Below are positions 23,697-33,336 of a DNA stretch of 64,000 nucleotides, one piece after another. The DNA lies in the NCBI RefSeq assembly GCF_019805165.1, contig NZ_RWIJ01000019.1, positions 57,793 to 121,792 on the forward strand, given 5' to 3'. Positions within the stretch are counted from its first letter, which is position 1. Each line of letters opens with the position of its first letter. Origin of the DNA: Azospirillum sp. 412522. GTDB lineage: Bacteria; Pseudomonadota; Alphaproteobacteria; Azospirillales; Azospirillaceae. Under the pieces are notes generated by a model that was given only the letters and a program-made list of their open reading frames with translations, did no database searches and had not been told where the DNA came from. Both the position numbers and the translations under genes were made by a program.

Positions 23697-25295
23697 TCAA
23701 TGCTTCACCCGCCGCAGGATCAGGGCCAGCGGCACCGCCGAGGCGGAGATCAGCATAAGCGCGAAGAACACGTCGATGTAGGCCCAGTAGGCGGTCTGCA
23801 TCTGCACCTGCTGTCCGATGAAGGCCATGGCCCGTTCCCGCGCAGCCGCCTCCCCGCCGACCGCGGAGAAATAGCTCGTCGCCTGCTCCATCGTGCGTTG
23901 ATAGGCCGGGCTGGAGGGCACGACATGCTCGACCAGCCGGCTGTGGTGGAACTGCTCGCGGAAGGCCAGCACATTCTGGGCGATCGATACGCCGATTGAC
24001 CCGCCCACATTGCGCGCGACGTTGATGAGGGCGGAGGCCTGATCGGTCTTCTCACGCGGGATGCCGTCATAGGAGGCCGTGGTGATCGGGATGAAGATCA
24101 GCGGCAGCCCGATGCCGATATAGATGCGCGACCAGGCGAAGAACCAAAAGGTGGAGTCCGGGTTCAGCCGCGTCAGGTCCCACATCGCCAGCGCCACGAT
24201 GGTGGCGCCGGTGGCGATCAGGTATTTCGGCTGAATGCGCCCGGCCAGCCTTCCGACGACCAGCATCATCACCATGGTCACCATGCCGCCGGGCGACAGG
24301 GCCAAGCCGGCCCAGGTGGCGGTGAAGCCGTAATATTGCTGCAGCAGCTCCGGCAGGAACTGGGTCGTCGCGATCAGGATCGCGCCGGTCGCCAGCATCA
24401 CCAGGAAGCAGGAGCCGAACTGCCGCGTCGCCACCATCCGCAGGTCGAGGATCGGGTTCGCCCGCGTCATCTCCCACGGGATCATCAGGCAGAAGGACGC
24501 GATGCAGATGATCGTGAAGGTGATGATGAAGCCGGACGCGAACCAGTCGTCGGTCTGGCCGCGGTCCAGCACCACCTCCAGCGAGCCGAGGAAGGTCGCC
24601 ACCAGCAGGAAGCCGACCACATCCATGCGGACGCCCCGGCGTTTCAGCTTTTGACGTTCCTCGATGGCGGATTTCGGTTCCTGCACCAGAAAGCTGACCA
24701 GCGAGAAGGCGATCAGCCCGACCGGCCCGTTGATCAGGAAGCACCAGTGCCAGGACAGATTGTCCGACAGCCAGCCGCCCAGCGTCGGCCCGACCACCGG
24801 CGCCACCACCACGGCGATGCCGAAGATGGCGAAGGCCTGTCCGCGCTTGGCCGGCGGGAAGCTGTCGGCCAGGATCGACTGCGAGATCGGCACCATGCCG
24901 CCGCCGGCGAAGCCCTGCAACACCCGGAACAGCAGAAGCGATTCGAGATTCCAGGCGAAGCCGCAGGCCAGCGAGCTGGCGGTGAACAGCCCGAGGCAGG
25001 CCAGATAGAAGCGCTTGCGGCCATAGCGCTTGGCGATGAAGCTGCTGGCCGTCAGCACGATGGCGTTCGCCACCAGATACGAGGTGACGACCCACGACGC
25101 CTCGTCGGCGCTGACCGCCAGCGTGCCGGAGATGTAGCGCAGCGCCACGTTGGCGATGGTGGTGTCGAGAACCTCCATGAAGGTGGCGATGGACACCACC
25201 ACGGCGATCACCCAGGGATTGCGGCCGCCGGCGGCGCTCTGCGACGCATCGAAGCCGCCAGCGCCCTCCCCCGCCGTGCCGGCGTCGGCGCTCAT
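23697..25295 (-). CDS. emrB: DHA2-family MFS multidrug efflux permease, EmrB type
   Basis: A 532-residue inner-membrane antiporter with about 14 TM helices. I set the start at 25295 because its ATG overlaps the emrA stop (ATGA). Motif A-like 'SFIAKRYGRKRFYL', motif C-like 'AIFGIAVVVAPVVGPTLGGWLSDNLSWHWCFLINGPVGL', and 'MEVLDTTIANVALRYISG' are typical of EmrB/QacA drug:H+ antiporters. It should pair with the adaptor encoded upstream and a TolC channel to expel hydrophobic toxins. Confidence 0.93.
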   Translation of the reverse strand: MSADAGTAGEGAGGFDASQSAAGGRNPWVIAVVVSIATFMEVLDTTIANVALRYISGTLAVSADEASWVVTSYLVANAIVLTASSFIAKRYGRKRFYLACLGLFTASSLACGFAWNLESLLLFRVLQGFAGGGMVPISQSILADSFPPAKRGQAFAIFGIAVVVAPVVGPTLGGWLSDNLSWHWCFLINGPVGLIAFSLVSFLVQEPKSAIEERQKLKRRGVRMDVVGFLLVATFLGSLEVVLDRGQTDDWFASGFIITFTIICIASFCLMIPWEMTRANPILDLRMVATRQFGSCFLVMLATGAILIATTQFLPELLQQYYGFTATWAGLALSPGGMVTMVMMLVVGRLAGRIQPKYLIATGATIVALAMWDLTRLNPDSTFWFFAWSRIYIGIGLPLIFIPITTASYDGIPREKTDQASALINVARNVGGSIGVSIAQNVLAFREQFHHSRLVEHVVPSSPAYQRTMEQATSYFSAVGGEAAARERAMAFIGQQVQMQTAYWAYIDVFFALMLISASAVPLALILRRVKH

Positions 25296-26434
25296 CGCAC
25301 CGTCACCCGAGGCACCACCGACATGCCGGGACCGATGGAGACGCCGTCCGGCCATTGGTCGACGACGATCTTCACGGGGATGCGCTGCACCACCTTCACG
25401 TAATTGCCGGTCGCATTCTCCGCCGGCAGCAGGGAGAAGGCGGTGCCGGAGCCGGGCTGCACGCTGTCGATATGGCCGGCGACCTTGCGGCCGGGATAGG
25501 CGTCGATCTTGATGTCCACCGGCTGGCCCGGCCGCATGTCGGTGATCTGGGTCTCCTTGAAGTTGGCGGTCACCCAGATGTCGTCGGGCACGAAGATGGC
25601 GAGGCTCTGGCCGGCCTGGACGAACTGGCCGACCGCCCCGCTCAGCTGCACCACGCGGCCCGGCTGTGCCGCGGTGACGGTGGTGTAGGACAGGTTCAGT
25701 TGGGCCTGGGCCAGCTGGGCCTTCGCCCGCGCCAGATCGGCGACCGCGCTGGTCCGCTGGGCCTGGAGCGCCCCGACCTGCCGTTCGGCGGCGATCACCG
25801 CGGCGTTGGCGCTGGTCAGCTTGCCCTGCTGTTCCTGGAGGTTGGCGGTGGACTGCTGCGCCTGCTGCACCGTTCCGGCACCGCGGGTCTGCAGGTCGCG
25901 ATAGCGCGCCGCATCCTCCTTGGCGAAGCCGACGGCGGCCTCGGCCTGCGACACCTCGGCCCTGGCCTGATCGATCTGGGCGCGCTGCGCGTCGATCTGG
26001 GCGTCATAGCCGGTGATCGCCGCCGTGGCGGAGTCGATCTGGGCCTGGGCCTGTTCCAGCGCGGTCTGATAGTCGCGCGTGTCGATGCGGAACAGCAGGT
26101 CGCCGGCATTCACATGCCGGTTGTCGCTGACCGCCACCTCCGTCACATAGCCGGCCACCTTCGGCGCCACCGGGAACTGGCGGGTGTCGATGAAGGCATC
26201 GTCGGTCGATTCATAGGGATGGATGTTGCGCTGCCAGTAGATATAGCCGGCCACCGCCAGCAGGGCGACCACCACGAGCCCGGCGAGGATCGCCAGCGGA
26301 TGGCGCCGGATGAAGCCGGGCTTCTTCCTGCCGGCTCCCGCGTCCGGCTGTGCGCGTTCGCTGCGGCCGGCCTGGGAGCCGGCATCCTGATCCGTAAGAT
26401 CGACGACGTCCCTGCGCTGCTGGTCGTCCGGCAT
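25292..26434 (-). CDS. emrA: EmrA-type membrane-fusion protein
   Basis: A 380-residue adaptor from the ATG at 26434, which has CAGGAG upstream. A Lys/Arg-rich cytoplasmic tail precedes one TM helix (about 65-85, 'LAILAGLVVVALLAVAGYIYW'). The hallmark 'YESTDDAFIDTRQFPVAPKVAGYVTEVAVSDNRHVNAGDLLFRID' of EmrA/VibA adaptors follows, then a long coiled coil of Ala/Gln-rich heptads and 'VTAAQPGRVVQLSGAVGQFVQAGQSLAIFVP'. It links EmrB to an outer-membrane TolC. It is divergent from the GAF protein gene at 26863. Confidence 0.93.
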   Translation of the reverse strand: MPDDQQRRDVVDLTDQDAGSQAGRSERAQPDAGAGRKKPGFIRRHPLAILAGLVVVALLAVAGYIYWQRNIHPYESTDDAFIDTRQFPVAPKVAGYVTEVAVSDNRHVNAGDLLFRIDTRDYQTALEQAQAQIDSATAAITGYDAQIDAQRAQIDQARAEVSQAEAAVGFAKEDAARYRDLQTRGAGTVQQAQQSTANLQEQQGKLTSANAAVIAAERQVGALQAQRTSAVADLARAKAQLAQAQLNLSYTTVTAAQPGRVVQLSGAVGQFVQAGQSLAIFVPDDIWVTANFKETQITDMRPGQPVDIKIDAYPGRKVAGHIDSVQPGSGTAFSLLPAENATGNYVKVVQRIPVKIVVDQWPDGVSIGPGMSVVPRVTVR

Positions 26435-26862
26435 GGTGTGACGCTCCTGACCGAAATGCCGGGCGATCGGCGAAGGCCCGGTCGTTGTCGCGCGGGAGCG
26501 GCTCCGCTCCCCAGCGCGAAACACCCCAAACCGCGTTGCGTTGCACCAGCGCGGCAGAAAGCTGACGAAAGCGTCCGCAGAACAGCCATGCCAAGGCTGG
26601 ATGACGGTCCCTACGGCCCAGGGGGGCACCCAGGCAGGAGCAACAGCCACCCGGAAAAACAATCAAGACCTCTAATATAACTGCGCATGTAAAAATAATA
26701 TGCAAACCCTCAAATCCAATTTCGGCGCCATGCGTAAAAAGAAAGCGTCCACACTCAAGTCACGGAAAACATGCTCTTAACGAATCGATTATATTGTTCT
26801 CTCCCGGCAGCAATATTTCGTCACCGAACCGCCATTCCCCGGCCGACCTCGGAGTTCAGACC
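26435..26862. other. 428-bp divergent intergenic region, emrA/GAF gene
   Basis: No gene is supported. Bases about 26655-26810 are AT-rich and probably hold the divergent promoters. I see no clear operator palindrome and no regulator gene of the MarR or TetR type, which is unusual for an emrAB locus. Confidence 0.4.
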
Positions 26863-27417
26863 ATGACGCTCGTGAACGAGACAATCGCAAGCGGGCTTCC
26901 CCCCAAATGTGCTCCCGAGACCGTTCGCCGCGGCCCGGTTCCGGTCGACGACGAGGCGGCAAGGCTGGAGGCGCTGCGGCGCACCGGATTGCTCGACAGC
27001 GACCCGGAACCCGCCTTCGACGATCTGGTGTCCTGGGCCTGCGACCATTTCCGCGTGCCCATCGCGCTGGTGTCGCTGCTTGACGCCGACCGCCAATGGT
27101 TCAAGGCGCGCCACGGCCTGACGGTGCGGGAAACCCCGCGCGATGTCGCCTTCTGCCGCTTCACCATCCGCCAGAGCCTGCCGATGGTGGTGGAGGACGC
27201 GAGCCGCGACCCGCGTTTCCAGGAAAACCCGCTGGTGCTCGGCGAGCCGCACATCCGCTTCTATGCCGGCGCGCCGATCATCAACCGGAACGGGCTGGCG
27301 CTGGGGTCCGTCTGCCTGATCGACAGGACGCCGCGCAGCTTCGGCACGGTCGACCGCATGGTGCTGGCCCAGCTCACCGTGACCGCATTGGCGATCATCG
27401 GGCGGCGGCAAGAATAG
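26863..27417 (+). CDS. stand-alone GAF-domain protein
   Basis: A 184-residue soluble sensor protein. I start it at 26863 (MTLVNETIASGLPP) behind GGAG. Residues about 28-180 form a single GAF domain of the subtype opening 'DEAARLEALRRTGLLDSDPEPAFDDLVSWACDHFRVPIALVSLLDADRQWFKARHGL' and ending with 'FYAGAPIINRNGLALGSVCLIDRTPR'. This subtype is common at the N-terminus of alphaproteobacterial kinases and c-di-GMP enzymes. Here it has no output domain. The next gene begins with a close relative of the same domain, pointing to tandem duplication. Confidence 0.82.
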   Translation: MTLVNETIASGLPPKCAPETVRRGPVPVDDEAARLEALRRTGLLDSDPEPAFDDLVSWACDHFRVPIALVSLLDADRQWFKARHGLTVRETPRDVAFCRFTIRQSLPMVVEDASRDPRFQENPLVLGEPHIRFYAGAPIINRNGLALGSVCLIDRTPRSFGTVDRMVLAQLTVTALAIIGRRQE

Positions 27418-27528
27418 GGACTGGCGGTTGTTTCCATGCTGCGATGCACCATTCTCATTGGCTCTTTGACGGAATTGACGGCAGGATCGGTGCCGGAATT
27501 GCTTGAAGACGACAGCGCCCGGAACAGG

Positions 27529-29382
27529 ATGAAGACCCCCATTACGCCAGCCAAGGCGACGCCAGCGAAGGCCCTGCCGCCGGTTCCGGTCCGCGAGGAG
27601 GACCGGCTCGCGGCGCTTCAGCGGTACGAGCTGCTCGACACTCCGGCGGAGCCGGCCTTCGACCAGATCACCCGTCTGGCCGCCAAGCTGCTGAAGGTTC
27701 CCGTTGCGCTGATCTCGCTGGTCGACCACGACCGCCAGTGGTTCAAGTCGCGCGTCGGGCTGCCGGTTCAGGAGACGCCGCGCGAATACGCCTTCTGCGC
27801 CCATGCCCTGGACACCGACGGCCTGTTCGTGGTCGGCGACGCCCGGCAGGACGAACGCTTCGCCGACAATCCGCTGGTGACCGGCGATCCCAACATCCGC
27901 TTCTATGCCGGCGCGCCGTTGCGCACATCCGACGGGCTGGCGCTCGGCACCATCTGCGTGATCGATGACCAGCCGCGCCACGCCCTGACGCCAGAGGAGG
28001 AGGAGGCGCTGCGCGACCTGTCGGCGATGACGATGGCGCATATCGAGGCGCGGCGCGCCGTCGGCTATCTGCATCCCGTCACCTCGCTGTCGAACCGATT
28101 CCGCCTGCTGGCCGACCTCGACGCCGGGTCGGCGGATCCGGCTGCCGCATCGGGGACGACGGTGGTGATCGATGCGGCGGCGTCCCAGCAATTCGCCGAA
28201 CTGACCCGGGTGCTGGGACAGGTCTGCGCCGACGCGTTCGAGATCGATTGCGCCCGCCGCATCCTCTCCTGTCTGCCGGAACGCACGCGGCTCTACCATG
28301 TGTCGCCGGCCCGATTCGCCTTCAACCTGCCCCGCCAGCCCGGCGGCGAGGCGGTGGAGGACGAGCTTGCCGCGACGCTCGACCGCGTCAGCGCGGCGAT
28401 CCGCAGCCCGTTCCAGTATCAGGGCGTGCCGATCGCGACCTCCACCGGGATCGGCTTCGTCCAACGGCCCGACATTCCGGCGGGAAGCGTCGAACTGCTG
28501 CGCGCGGCCACCAGCGCCGCCCACCAGTCGCTGGAGGAGCAGAAGCCCTGGTGCGCCTATGACGAGAAGCAGGACCGCGCCGCCCACCGCGCCTTCCTGC
28601 TGCTGCGCAGCCTGACCGAGGCGATGGGCGGGCAGGACCAGCTGCACGTCGCCTATCAGCCCAAGGTCGATCTGCGCACCGACCGCTGCATCGGGGCGGA
28701 GGCGCTGCTGCGCTGGACCCATCCGGAACTGGGGCCGGTCTCGCCGGCCGAGTTCGTGCCGCTGGCCGAACGGACGGCGCTGGTGCGCCCCCTGACCGAA
28801 TGGGTGATCGGGGCGGTGCTGCGGCAGGTGGCGCAGTGGCACCAGCGCGGGATCGCCTTGCCGGTGTCGATCAACATCTCGATGCTCGATCTGGGGACCG
28901 GCGATTTCGCCGACCGGGTGGAGTCCCTGCTCGACCGCCATGGGGTGCGGGCGGACTGGATCGATTTCGAGGTGACCGAAAGCGCCCTGATGACCGACCG
29001 GGCGGAGGTCGACCGCCAGCTTCACCGGCTGCGCCGCCTCGGCATCGCCGTCGAGATCGACGATTTCGGCACCGGGCAGAGCGCGCTGTCCTATCTGAAG
29101 GACATCCCGGCGACGGCGGTGAAGATCGACCAGCGCTTCATCCGCTCCATCGCGGCGGAGCGCAGCGACCAGATCATGGTCCGCTCGACCATCGAGCTTG
29201 CCCACGACCTCGGCTACCTCGTCATCGCCGAGGGGGTGGAAACGCAGGAGGCCTATGACTGGCTGCGCCTGCACGGCTGCGACATCGGCCAGGGCTATCT
29301 GATTTCCCGGCCCCTGGCGCCGGCGGCCTTCGAGGATTGGCTGGCGACGGGCGCCTTCCGTCCCGCCGCCATGCCGGTCTGA
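27529..29382 (+). CDS. GAF / degenerate GGDEF / EAL protein, likely c-di-GMP phosphodiesterase
   Basis: About 617 residues from the ATG at 27529; an in-frame ATG at 27436 would add 31 residues and neither has a strong ribosome site. Domains in order: GAF (about 20-180), a GGDEF remnant (about 185-345) that keeps 'HPVTSLSNRFRLLADL' but replaces the GGDEF loop with 'HVSPARFAF', and an intact EAL domain (about 365-610). EAL residues seen are 'EALLRW', 'NISMLDL', 'VTESALM', 'DDFGTGQSALSYL', 'VKIDQRFI', 'EGVET' and 'GCDIGQGYL'. It should hydrolyse c-di-GMP, with GAF and the dead GGDEF as regulatory inputs. Its stop is one base from the convergent hglS stop. Confidence 0.87.
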   Translation: MKTPITPAKATPAKALPPVPVREEDRLAALQRYELLDTPAEPAFDQITRLAAKLLKVPVALISLVDHDRQWFKSRVGLPVQETPREYAFCAHALDTDGLFVVGDARQDERFADNPLVTGDPNIRFYAGAPLRTSDGLALGTICVIDDQPRHALTPEEEEALRDLSAMTMAHIEARRAVGYLHPVTSLSNRFRLLADLDAGSADPAAASGTTVVIDAAASQQFAELTRVLGQVCADAFEIDCARRILSCLPERTRLYHVSPARFAFNLPRQPGGEAVEDELAATLDRVSAAIRSPFQYQGVPIATSTGIGFVQRPDIPAGSVELLRAATSAAHQSLEEQKPWCAYDEKQDRAAHRAFLLLRSLTEAMGGQDQLHVAYQPKVDLRTDRCIGAEALLRWTHPELGPVSPAEFVPLAERTALVRPLTEWVIGAVLRQVAQWHQRGIALPVSINISMLDLGTGDFADRVESLLDRHGVRADWIDFEVTESALMTDRAEVDRQLHRLRRLGIAVEIDDFGTGQSALSYLKDIPATAVKIDQRFIRSIAAERSDQIMVRSTIELAHDLGYLVIAEGVETQEAYDWLRLHGCDIGQGYLISRPLAPAAFEDWLATGAFRPAAMPV

Positions 29383-29383
29383 C

Positions 29384-30778
29384 TTACTTCGCCGCGAGGC
29401 AGGCGGCGATGGAGGCGCGCTCGACCTCCGCATAGAGGTCGAACGGGTTCAGCACCGGAGCGCCGAGATCGGCCTCGAAGCGCTGCTGGTTCGGGCTGGC
29501 GGTGAAGTCCTGCCGCGCCTCGTCGCCCGCGTGATCGCCCAGGTTGGACTGGAAGATGCCGGCGGCGCTGACCGGCAGGAAATCCTCGTAGACCACCGGA
29601 TCGAAGCGGACGAGGCCGCTCCCGATCAGCGTTTCCAGATCGGTGCCCGGCGCCGGGGGATTGCGGCGCCCGGCTTCGGTCGGGGAATAGACGAAATAGC
29701 CCAGACCCTGGCGGCGGATCCCATCCCAGCTGTCGGGGAAGGGAGCGAAGACCTCTTGCAAGGCGGCCATATACTGCGCGGCGTTGGAACCGTCGGCCGC
29801 CGGGGCGACGAGACGGCGGGAGTCCTGCAGCAGCCTATCGTAGAGCGCCCGCCCCTTCGGCGTCAGGGCGATGCCACGCTGCTCGATCTCGCCGAAGCGG
29901 GCGGTGTGGACGCCCGAACACCAGCCCTCCCCATCGCCGTCACGGAAATCGACCGGCTCGCTCAGCGCCTTGAAGGAGGTCTGGCGCAGCAGGATCGGAC
30001 AGCGGCGGGTTGGCGGGCCTTCCACCACGGCCTTGGGCGCAATGCCCTTCTCCGGCATCAGCCGCTGGACCGCGTCGATATCCAATGTGCGCGGCGTCAG
30101 GTGGTTGATGTGCGGCCCCTTGAAGGAGACCACGTCGGCGATCAGCCGGTGGGCGTCGTGCAGGCGGTTGTAGAGAGCGAGCGGCACGTTGGCCCGGCTG
30201 TGCCAGCGGAAGGTTTCCAGCGCCTCCGCGACGAAGCGCCCGGCATCCTCCTCGTTCAGCCCGCCGTCGGCCTCGGCCTTTTCGATCAGGGCGAGGCAGC
30301 CGGCGGTGAAGATGCTGCGCGCGGCCAGCACCTGCTCCGCCTCCCGCCGCAAGGCGGCGTCGGCGATCAGGTCGAGCCGCAGCAGCGAGGTGAAGACGCG
30401 GAAGGGATTGCGGCTCAGCGCCTCGTCCGTCACCGGACGGAAGGCGGTGGAATGGACGGGGACGCCGGCCTCCGACAGGTCGTAATAGCCGACCGGCTCC
30501 ATGCCCATCACCGCGAACAGCCGGCGCATGGTCGACAGCTCCGCAGCGGTGCCGAGGCGGATGGCGCCGTGACGCTCCTCGGTGATGCGGGCAAGGCCGC
30601 CGGCAGCCTCCAGTCGGTGGCGTTCGGCGGGATCGGCGGCCAGCACCGCCCGGTTCACGTCCTCGACGAGTTCGACGAGCGTCTGATAGGCCGGCACCTC
30701 CGTCCGATACATCTCCGACATGGCGGTGGAGAACAGGGTGCGGATCGCATCGGGGCTGGTAATCGTCTGGACGCTCAT
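29384..30778 (-). CDS. hglS: 2-oxoadipate dioxygenase/decarboxylase (HglS/YdcJ, DUF1338)
   Basis: A 464-residue non-haem iron enzyme of the VOC-related DUF1338 family. In Pseudomonas putida HglS converts 2-oxoadipate to 2-hydroxyglutarate, the last step of D-lysine catabolism. The metal ligands line up: H70 in 'EERHGAIRLG', H226 in 'GPHINHLTPRT', and E297 in 'FGEIEQRGIAL'. Length is normal for the family. It lies next to a LysR regulator and an FAD oxidase. Given the D-amino-acid genes further right, a role in lysine or D-amino-acid breakdown fits. Confidence 0.88.
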   Translation of the reverse strand: MSVQTITSPDAIRTLFSTAMSEMYRTEVPAYQTLVELVEDVNRAVLAADPAERHRLEAAGGLARITEERHGAIRLGTAAELSTMRRLFAVMGMEPVGYYDLSEAGVPVHSTAFRPVTDEALSRNPFRVFTSLLRLDLIADAALRREAEQVLAARSIFTAGCLALIEKAEADGGLNEEDAGRFVAEALETFRWHSRANVPLALYNRLHDAHRLIADVVSFKGPHINHLTPRTLDIDAVQRLMPEKGIAPKAVVEGPPTRRCPILLRQTSFKALSEPVDFRDGDGEGWCSGVHTARFGEIEQRGIALTPKGRALYDRLLQDSRRLVAPAADGSNAAQYMAALQEVFAPFPDSWDGIRRQGLGYFVYSPTEAGRRNPPAPGTDLETLIGSGLVRFDPVVYEDFLPVSAAGIFQSNLGDHAGDEARQDFTASPNQQRFEADLGAPVLNPFDLYAEVERASIAACLAAK

Positions 30779-30881
30779 TCCTAATCTCGCTCGCGTTGGC
30801 TCGCCGGACCTGCGCGGTCCCTCTCAAACTCCAGCTATAGCAACGATGCGCGGCGATGGATTGCGATTGTTTTTCCCGACT

Positions 30882-31805
30882 TCATGAGGAAAGCTCATGA
30901 TCCACCGGAGTGCGGCAGTCCGCCGTCTCCGCCAGGATCCAATCGCGGAAGGCGGCGAGCGGCGGGTAGCCCGTCCGCTCCGCCGGCCAGACGACGTAAT
31001 AGGCGTTCTCGCTCTCCATCGGCAGGTCGAGCGCCGGCACCAGCTGTCCCGACCGCAGTTCCTCCTCGATCAGGAACAGCGGCAGCAGGGCGACGCCCAG
31101 CCCGGCGATGGCCGCCTGGGACACCGTGGCGAACTGGTCGAACAGCATGCCGTGCACGCCGTCGGCGGGCGTTCCATGCAGGGTCAGCCAGCGCTCCCAC
31201 GCATCGGGGCGGCTGGTCAGATGCAGCAGCGGGGCGAGGCGCAGCTCGGCCGGCTGCCGGAAATCGAAGCGGTCGCGCAAGCCTCGGGCGCAGGCCGGGA
31301 TGACGGTCTCCCGGCGCAGCAGGGCCATCTCGCCGCCCGGCCACTCCGGCCGGCCGAAATGGATCGCCGCGTCGACCGGGTCCAGCCGGAAATCGAAGGG
31401 CGCCATCCGCGTCACCAGATTGATGGTGATGCCGGGATTGCCGGCCAGGAATTTCGGCAAACGCGGCGCCAGCCAGCGCGTGCCGAAGGTCGGCAGGATG
31501 GCGATGCTGAGGGTGCCGCCGAAGGGATTGGCGCGCAGGTTCAGCGACGCGGCGCTGATCCGGCGCAGGGCATCGCGCACCTCGCGCACATAATACTCGC
31601 CGCCCGCGGTCAGGCGGATGGTCTGGCGTTCGCGATGGAACAGCTCGACCTCCAGCAATTCCTCCAGTGCCTTGATCTGGCGGCTGACCGCGCTCTGGGT
31701 CAGCGACAGCTCCCTGGCCGCCGCGGTGATGCTGCCGGTGCGCGCCGCCGCCTCGAAGGCGGACAGGAGGGCCAGGGAGGGAAGGAAACGGCGCGGACTC
31801 TGCAT
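30882..31805 (-). CDS. LysR-family transcriptional regulator, GcvA-like
   Basis: A 307-residue regulator. I start at 31805 because the sequence then begins MQSPRRFLPSLALLSAFEAAARTGSITAAAR, the standard LysR N-terminus; longer starts lack ribosome sites. The helix-turn-helix is 'SITAAARELSLTQSAVSRQIKALEELLEVELF'. The substrate-binding domain has the GcvA-like features 'AILPTFGTRWLAPRLPKFLAGNPGITINLVTR' and 'DAAIHFGRPEWPG'. It is divergent from the FAD oxidoreductase at 31996, its most likely target. Confidence 0.88.
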   Translation of the reverse strand: MQSPRRFLPSLALLSAFEAAARTGSITAAARELSLTQSAVSRQIKALEELLEVELFHRERQTIRLTAGGEYYVREVRDALRRISAASLNLRANPFGGTLSIAILPTFGTRWLAPRLPKFLAGNPGITINLVTRMAPFDFRLDPVDAAIHFGRPEWPGGEMALLRRETVIPACARGLRDRFDFRQPAELRLAPLLHLTSRPDAWERWLTLHGTPADGVHGMLFDQFATVSQAAIAGLGVALLPLFLIEEELRSGQLVPALDLPMESENAYYVVWPAERTGYPPLAAFRDWILAETADCRTPVDHELSS

Positions 31806-31995
31806 CTCATTCTCGGATGGAATGACCGGTTGAGCAAACATCACTTGGCCGAAGGGGGCAGGCAAGTCAATCTTCCCAGCCATCCGGCGGCATGGCGGCT
31901 CGCCTCGCCCATGGACGCGGTGGGGGTGGTGTTTCCCACCGGGAATGATGGGCGTACTAAAGCAAGCGCAACAAACGCAAAAAGGACCATTGGGG

Positions 31996-33291
31996 ATGCT
32001 GAACGATCCGCGGTCGCACGGGCTTTGGGAACGCAGCGCGCCGGCGGCACCGCCGACCGAGGCGCTGGCCGGCGCGGTCCGGGCCGACGTGGTGATCGTC
32101 GGCGCCGGCTATACCGGCCTGTCGACCGCCCTGCATCTGGCCGAAAGCGGCGTCGACGCCGTGGTGGTGGAGGGGGTGGAGATCGGCTTCGGCGGCGCCG
32201 GGCGCAATGTCGGGCTGGTCAATGCCGGCATGTGGGTGATGCCGGACCAGCTGGTCAGCACGCTGGGGCCGGTCTATGGCGAGCGGCTGATCGAGCTGCT
32301 GGGCAACGCGCCGCGGGCCGTCTTCGACCTGATCACCAGACATGGCATCGCCTGCGAGGACGAGCGCAACGGCACGCTCCATTGCGGCGTCGGGCCGGCG
32401 GGCCTGCGCGAGCTGGAGCAGCGCGCGGCGATCTGGCAGAAGCGCGGCGCGCCCGTCCGCTTGCTCGACGCGAAGGAAACGGCGGAGAAGGTCGGCACCA
32501 GTGCCTACACCGGCTCGCTGCTGGATCTGCGCGCCGGCACCATCCAGCCGCTGGCCTATGCCCGGGGTCTGGCAACGGCGGCCATCGCTGCGGGTGCCCG
32601 CATCTTCACCGGCAGCCCCGTGGAGTCGGCGAGCCAGACCGGCGGCAAATGGGAGGTGAAGACGCCGGGCGGATCGGTCGCCGCCGACTGGGTGGTGGTC
32701 GCCACCGACGCCTACAGCATCGGTCCCTGGGTGCGGCTGCGCACCGAACAGGTCCATTTGCCCTATTTCAATCTGGCGACGGAACCGCTGTCCGACGCCA
32801 TGCAAAAGGCCATCCTGCCGGAACGCCAGGGGGTGTGGGACACCAAGTCGGTGCTGAGTTCCTACCGGTTCGACCGGCAGGGCCGGCTGGTGTTCGGCAG
32901 CGTCGGCGCGCTGCGCGGGACCGGGACCGCGGTGCACCGCGCCTGGGCGCAACGCTCGCTCGCCGCCCTGTTCCCGCAGCTCGGCCCGGTGCGGTTCGAA
33001 GCGGAATGGTACGGCCAGATCGGCATGACCAAGGACAACCTGCCCCGCTTCCACCGGCTGGACCGCAACGTCATCGGCTTCAGCGGCTACAACGGCCGCG
33101 GCATCGCCCCCGGCACCGTGCTCGGCCGCTGCCTGGCCGAGCACATCACCGGCAAGCTGCCGGAGGCGGAGATGCCGCTTCCCGACACGGCGCCGGAGAC
33201 GGTGTCGGGCCGGGCGGTGCGGGAGGCCGCCTATGAATACGGGGCGCAGGCGACCCATCTGGTGGGGGCGAGGCTGCCGGGGAAGATTTGA
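31996..33291 (+). CDS. FAD-dependent oxidoreductase, DAO family (amine/amino-acid oxidase, PuuB-like)
   Basis: A 431-residue flavoenzyme from the ATG at 31996. The N-terminal 'HGLWERSAPAAPPTEALAGAVRADVVIVGAGYTGLSTALHLAESGVDAVVVE' combines the WERSAP-type leader of gamma-glutamylputrescine oxidase-like enzymes with the FAD-binding GxGxxG. 'GFGGAGRNVGLVNAG' and C-terminal 'RNVIGFSGYNGRGIAPGTVLGR' complete the DAO fold. It oxidises an amine or N-substituted amino acid to an imine, producing peroxide. The divergent LysR and neighbouring hglS suggest a place in amino-acid catabolism. The substrate is not deducible. Confidence 0.85.
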   Translation: MLNDPRSHGLWERSAPAAPPTEALAGAVRADVVIVGAGYTGLSTALHLAESGVDAVVVEGVEIGFGGAGRNVGLVNAGMWVMPDQLVSTLGPVYGERLIELLGNAPRAVFDLITRHGIACEDERNGTLHCGVGPAGLRELEQRAAIWQKRGAPVRLLDAKETAEKVGTSAYTGSLLDLRAGTIQPLAYARGLATAAIAAGARIFTGSPVESASQTGGKWEVKTPGGSVAADWVVVATDAYSIGPWVRLRTEQVHLPYFNLATEPLSDAMQKAILPERQGVWDTKSVLSSYRFDRQGRLVFGSVGALRGTGTAVHRAWAQRSLAALFPQLGPVRFEAEWYGQIGMTKDNLPRFHRLDRNVIGFSGYNGRGIAPGTVLGRCLAEHITGKLPEAEMPLPDTAPETVSGRAVREAAYEYGAQATHLVGARLPGKI

Positions 33292-33336
33292 TCGCGCGTC
33301 TCCCCCAGCCCTGTATTCAGGTCCCCGACATCCGGG

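Noticed and set aside
29940..33236. Very long antisense and alternate frames across the hglS/LysR/oxidase region
   Set aside because: They are shadows rich in Arg, Gly and Gln with no domains; the genes in the chosen frames carry full family motifs.
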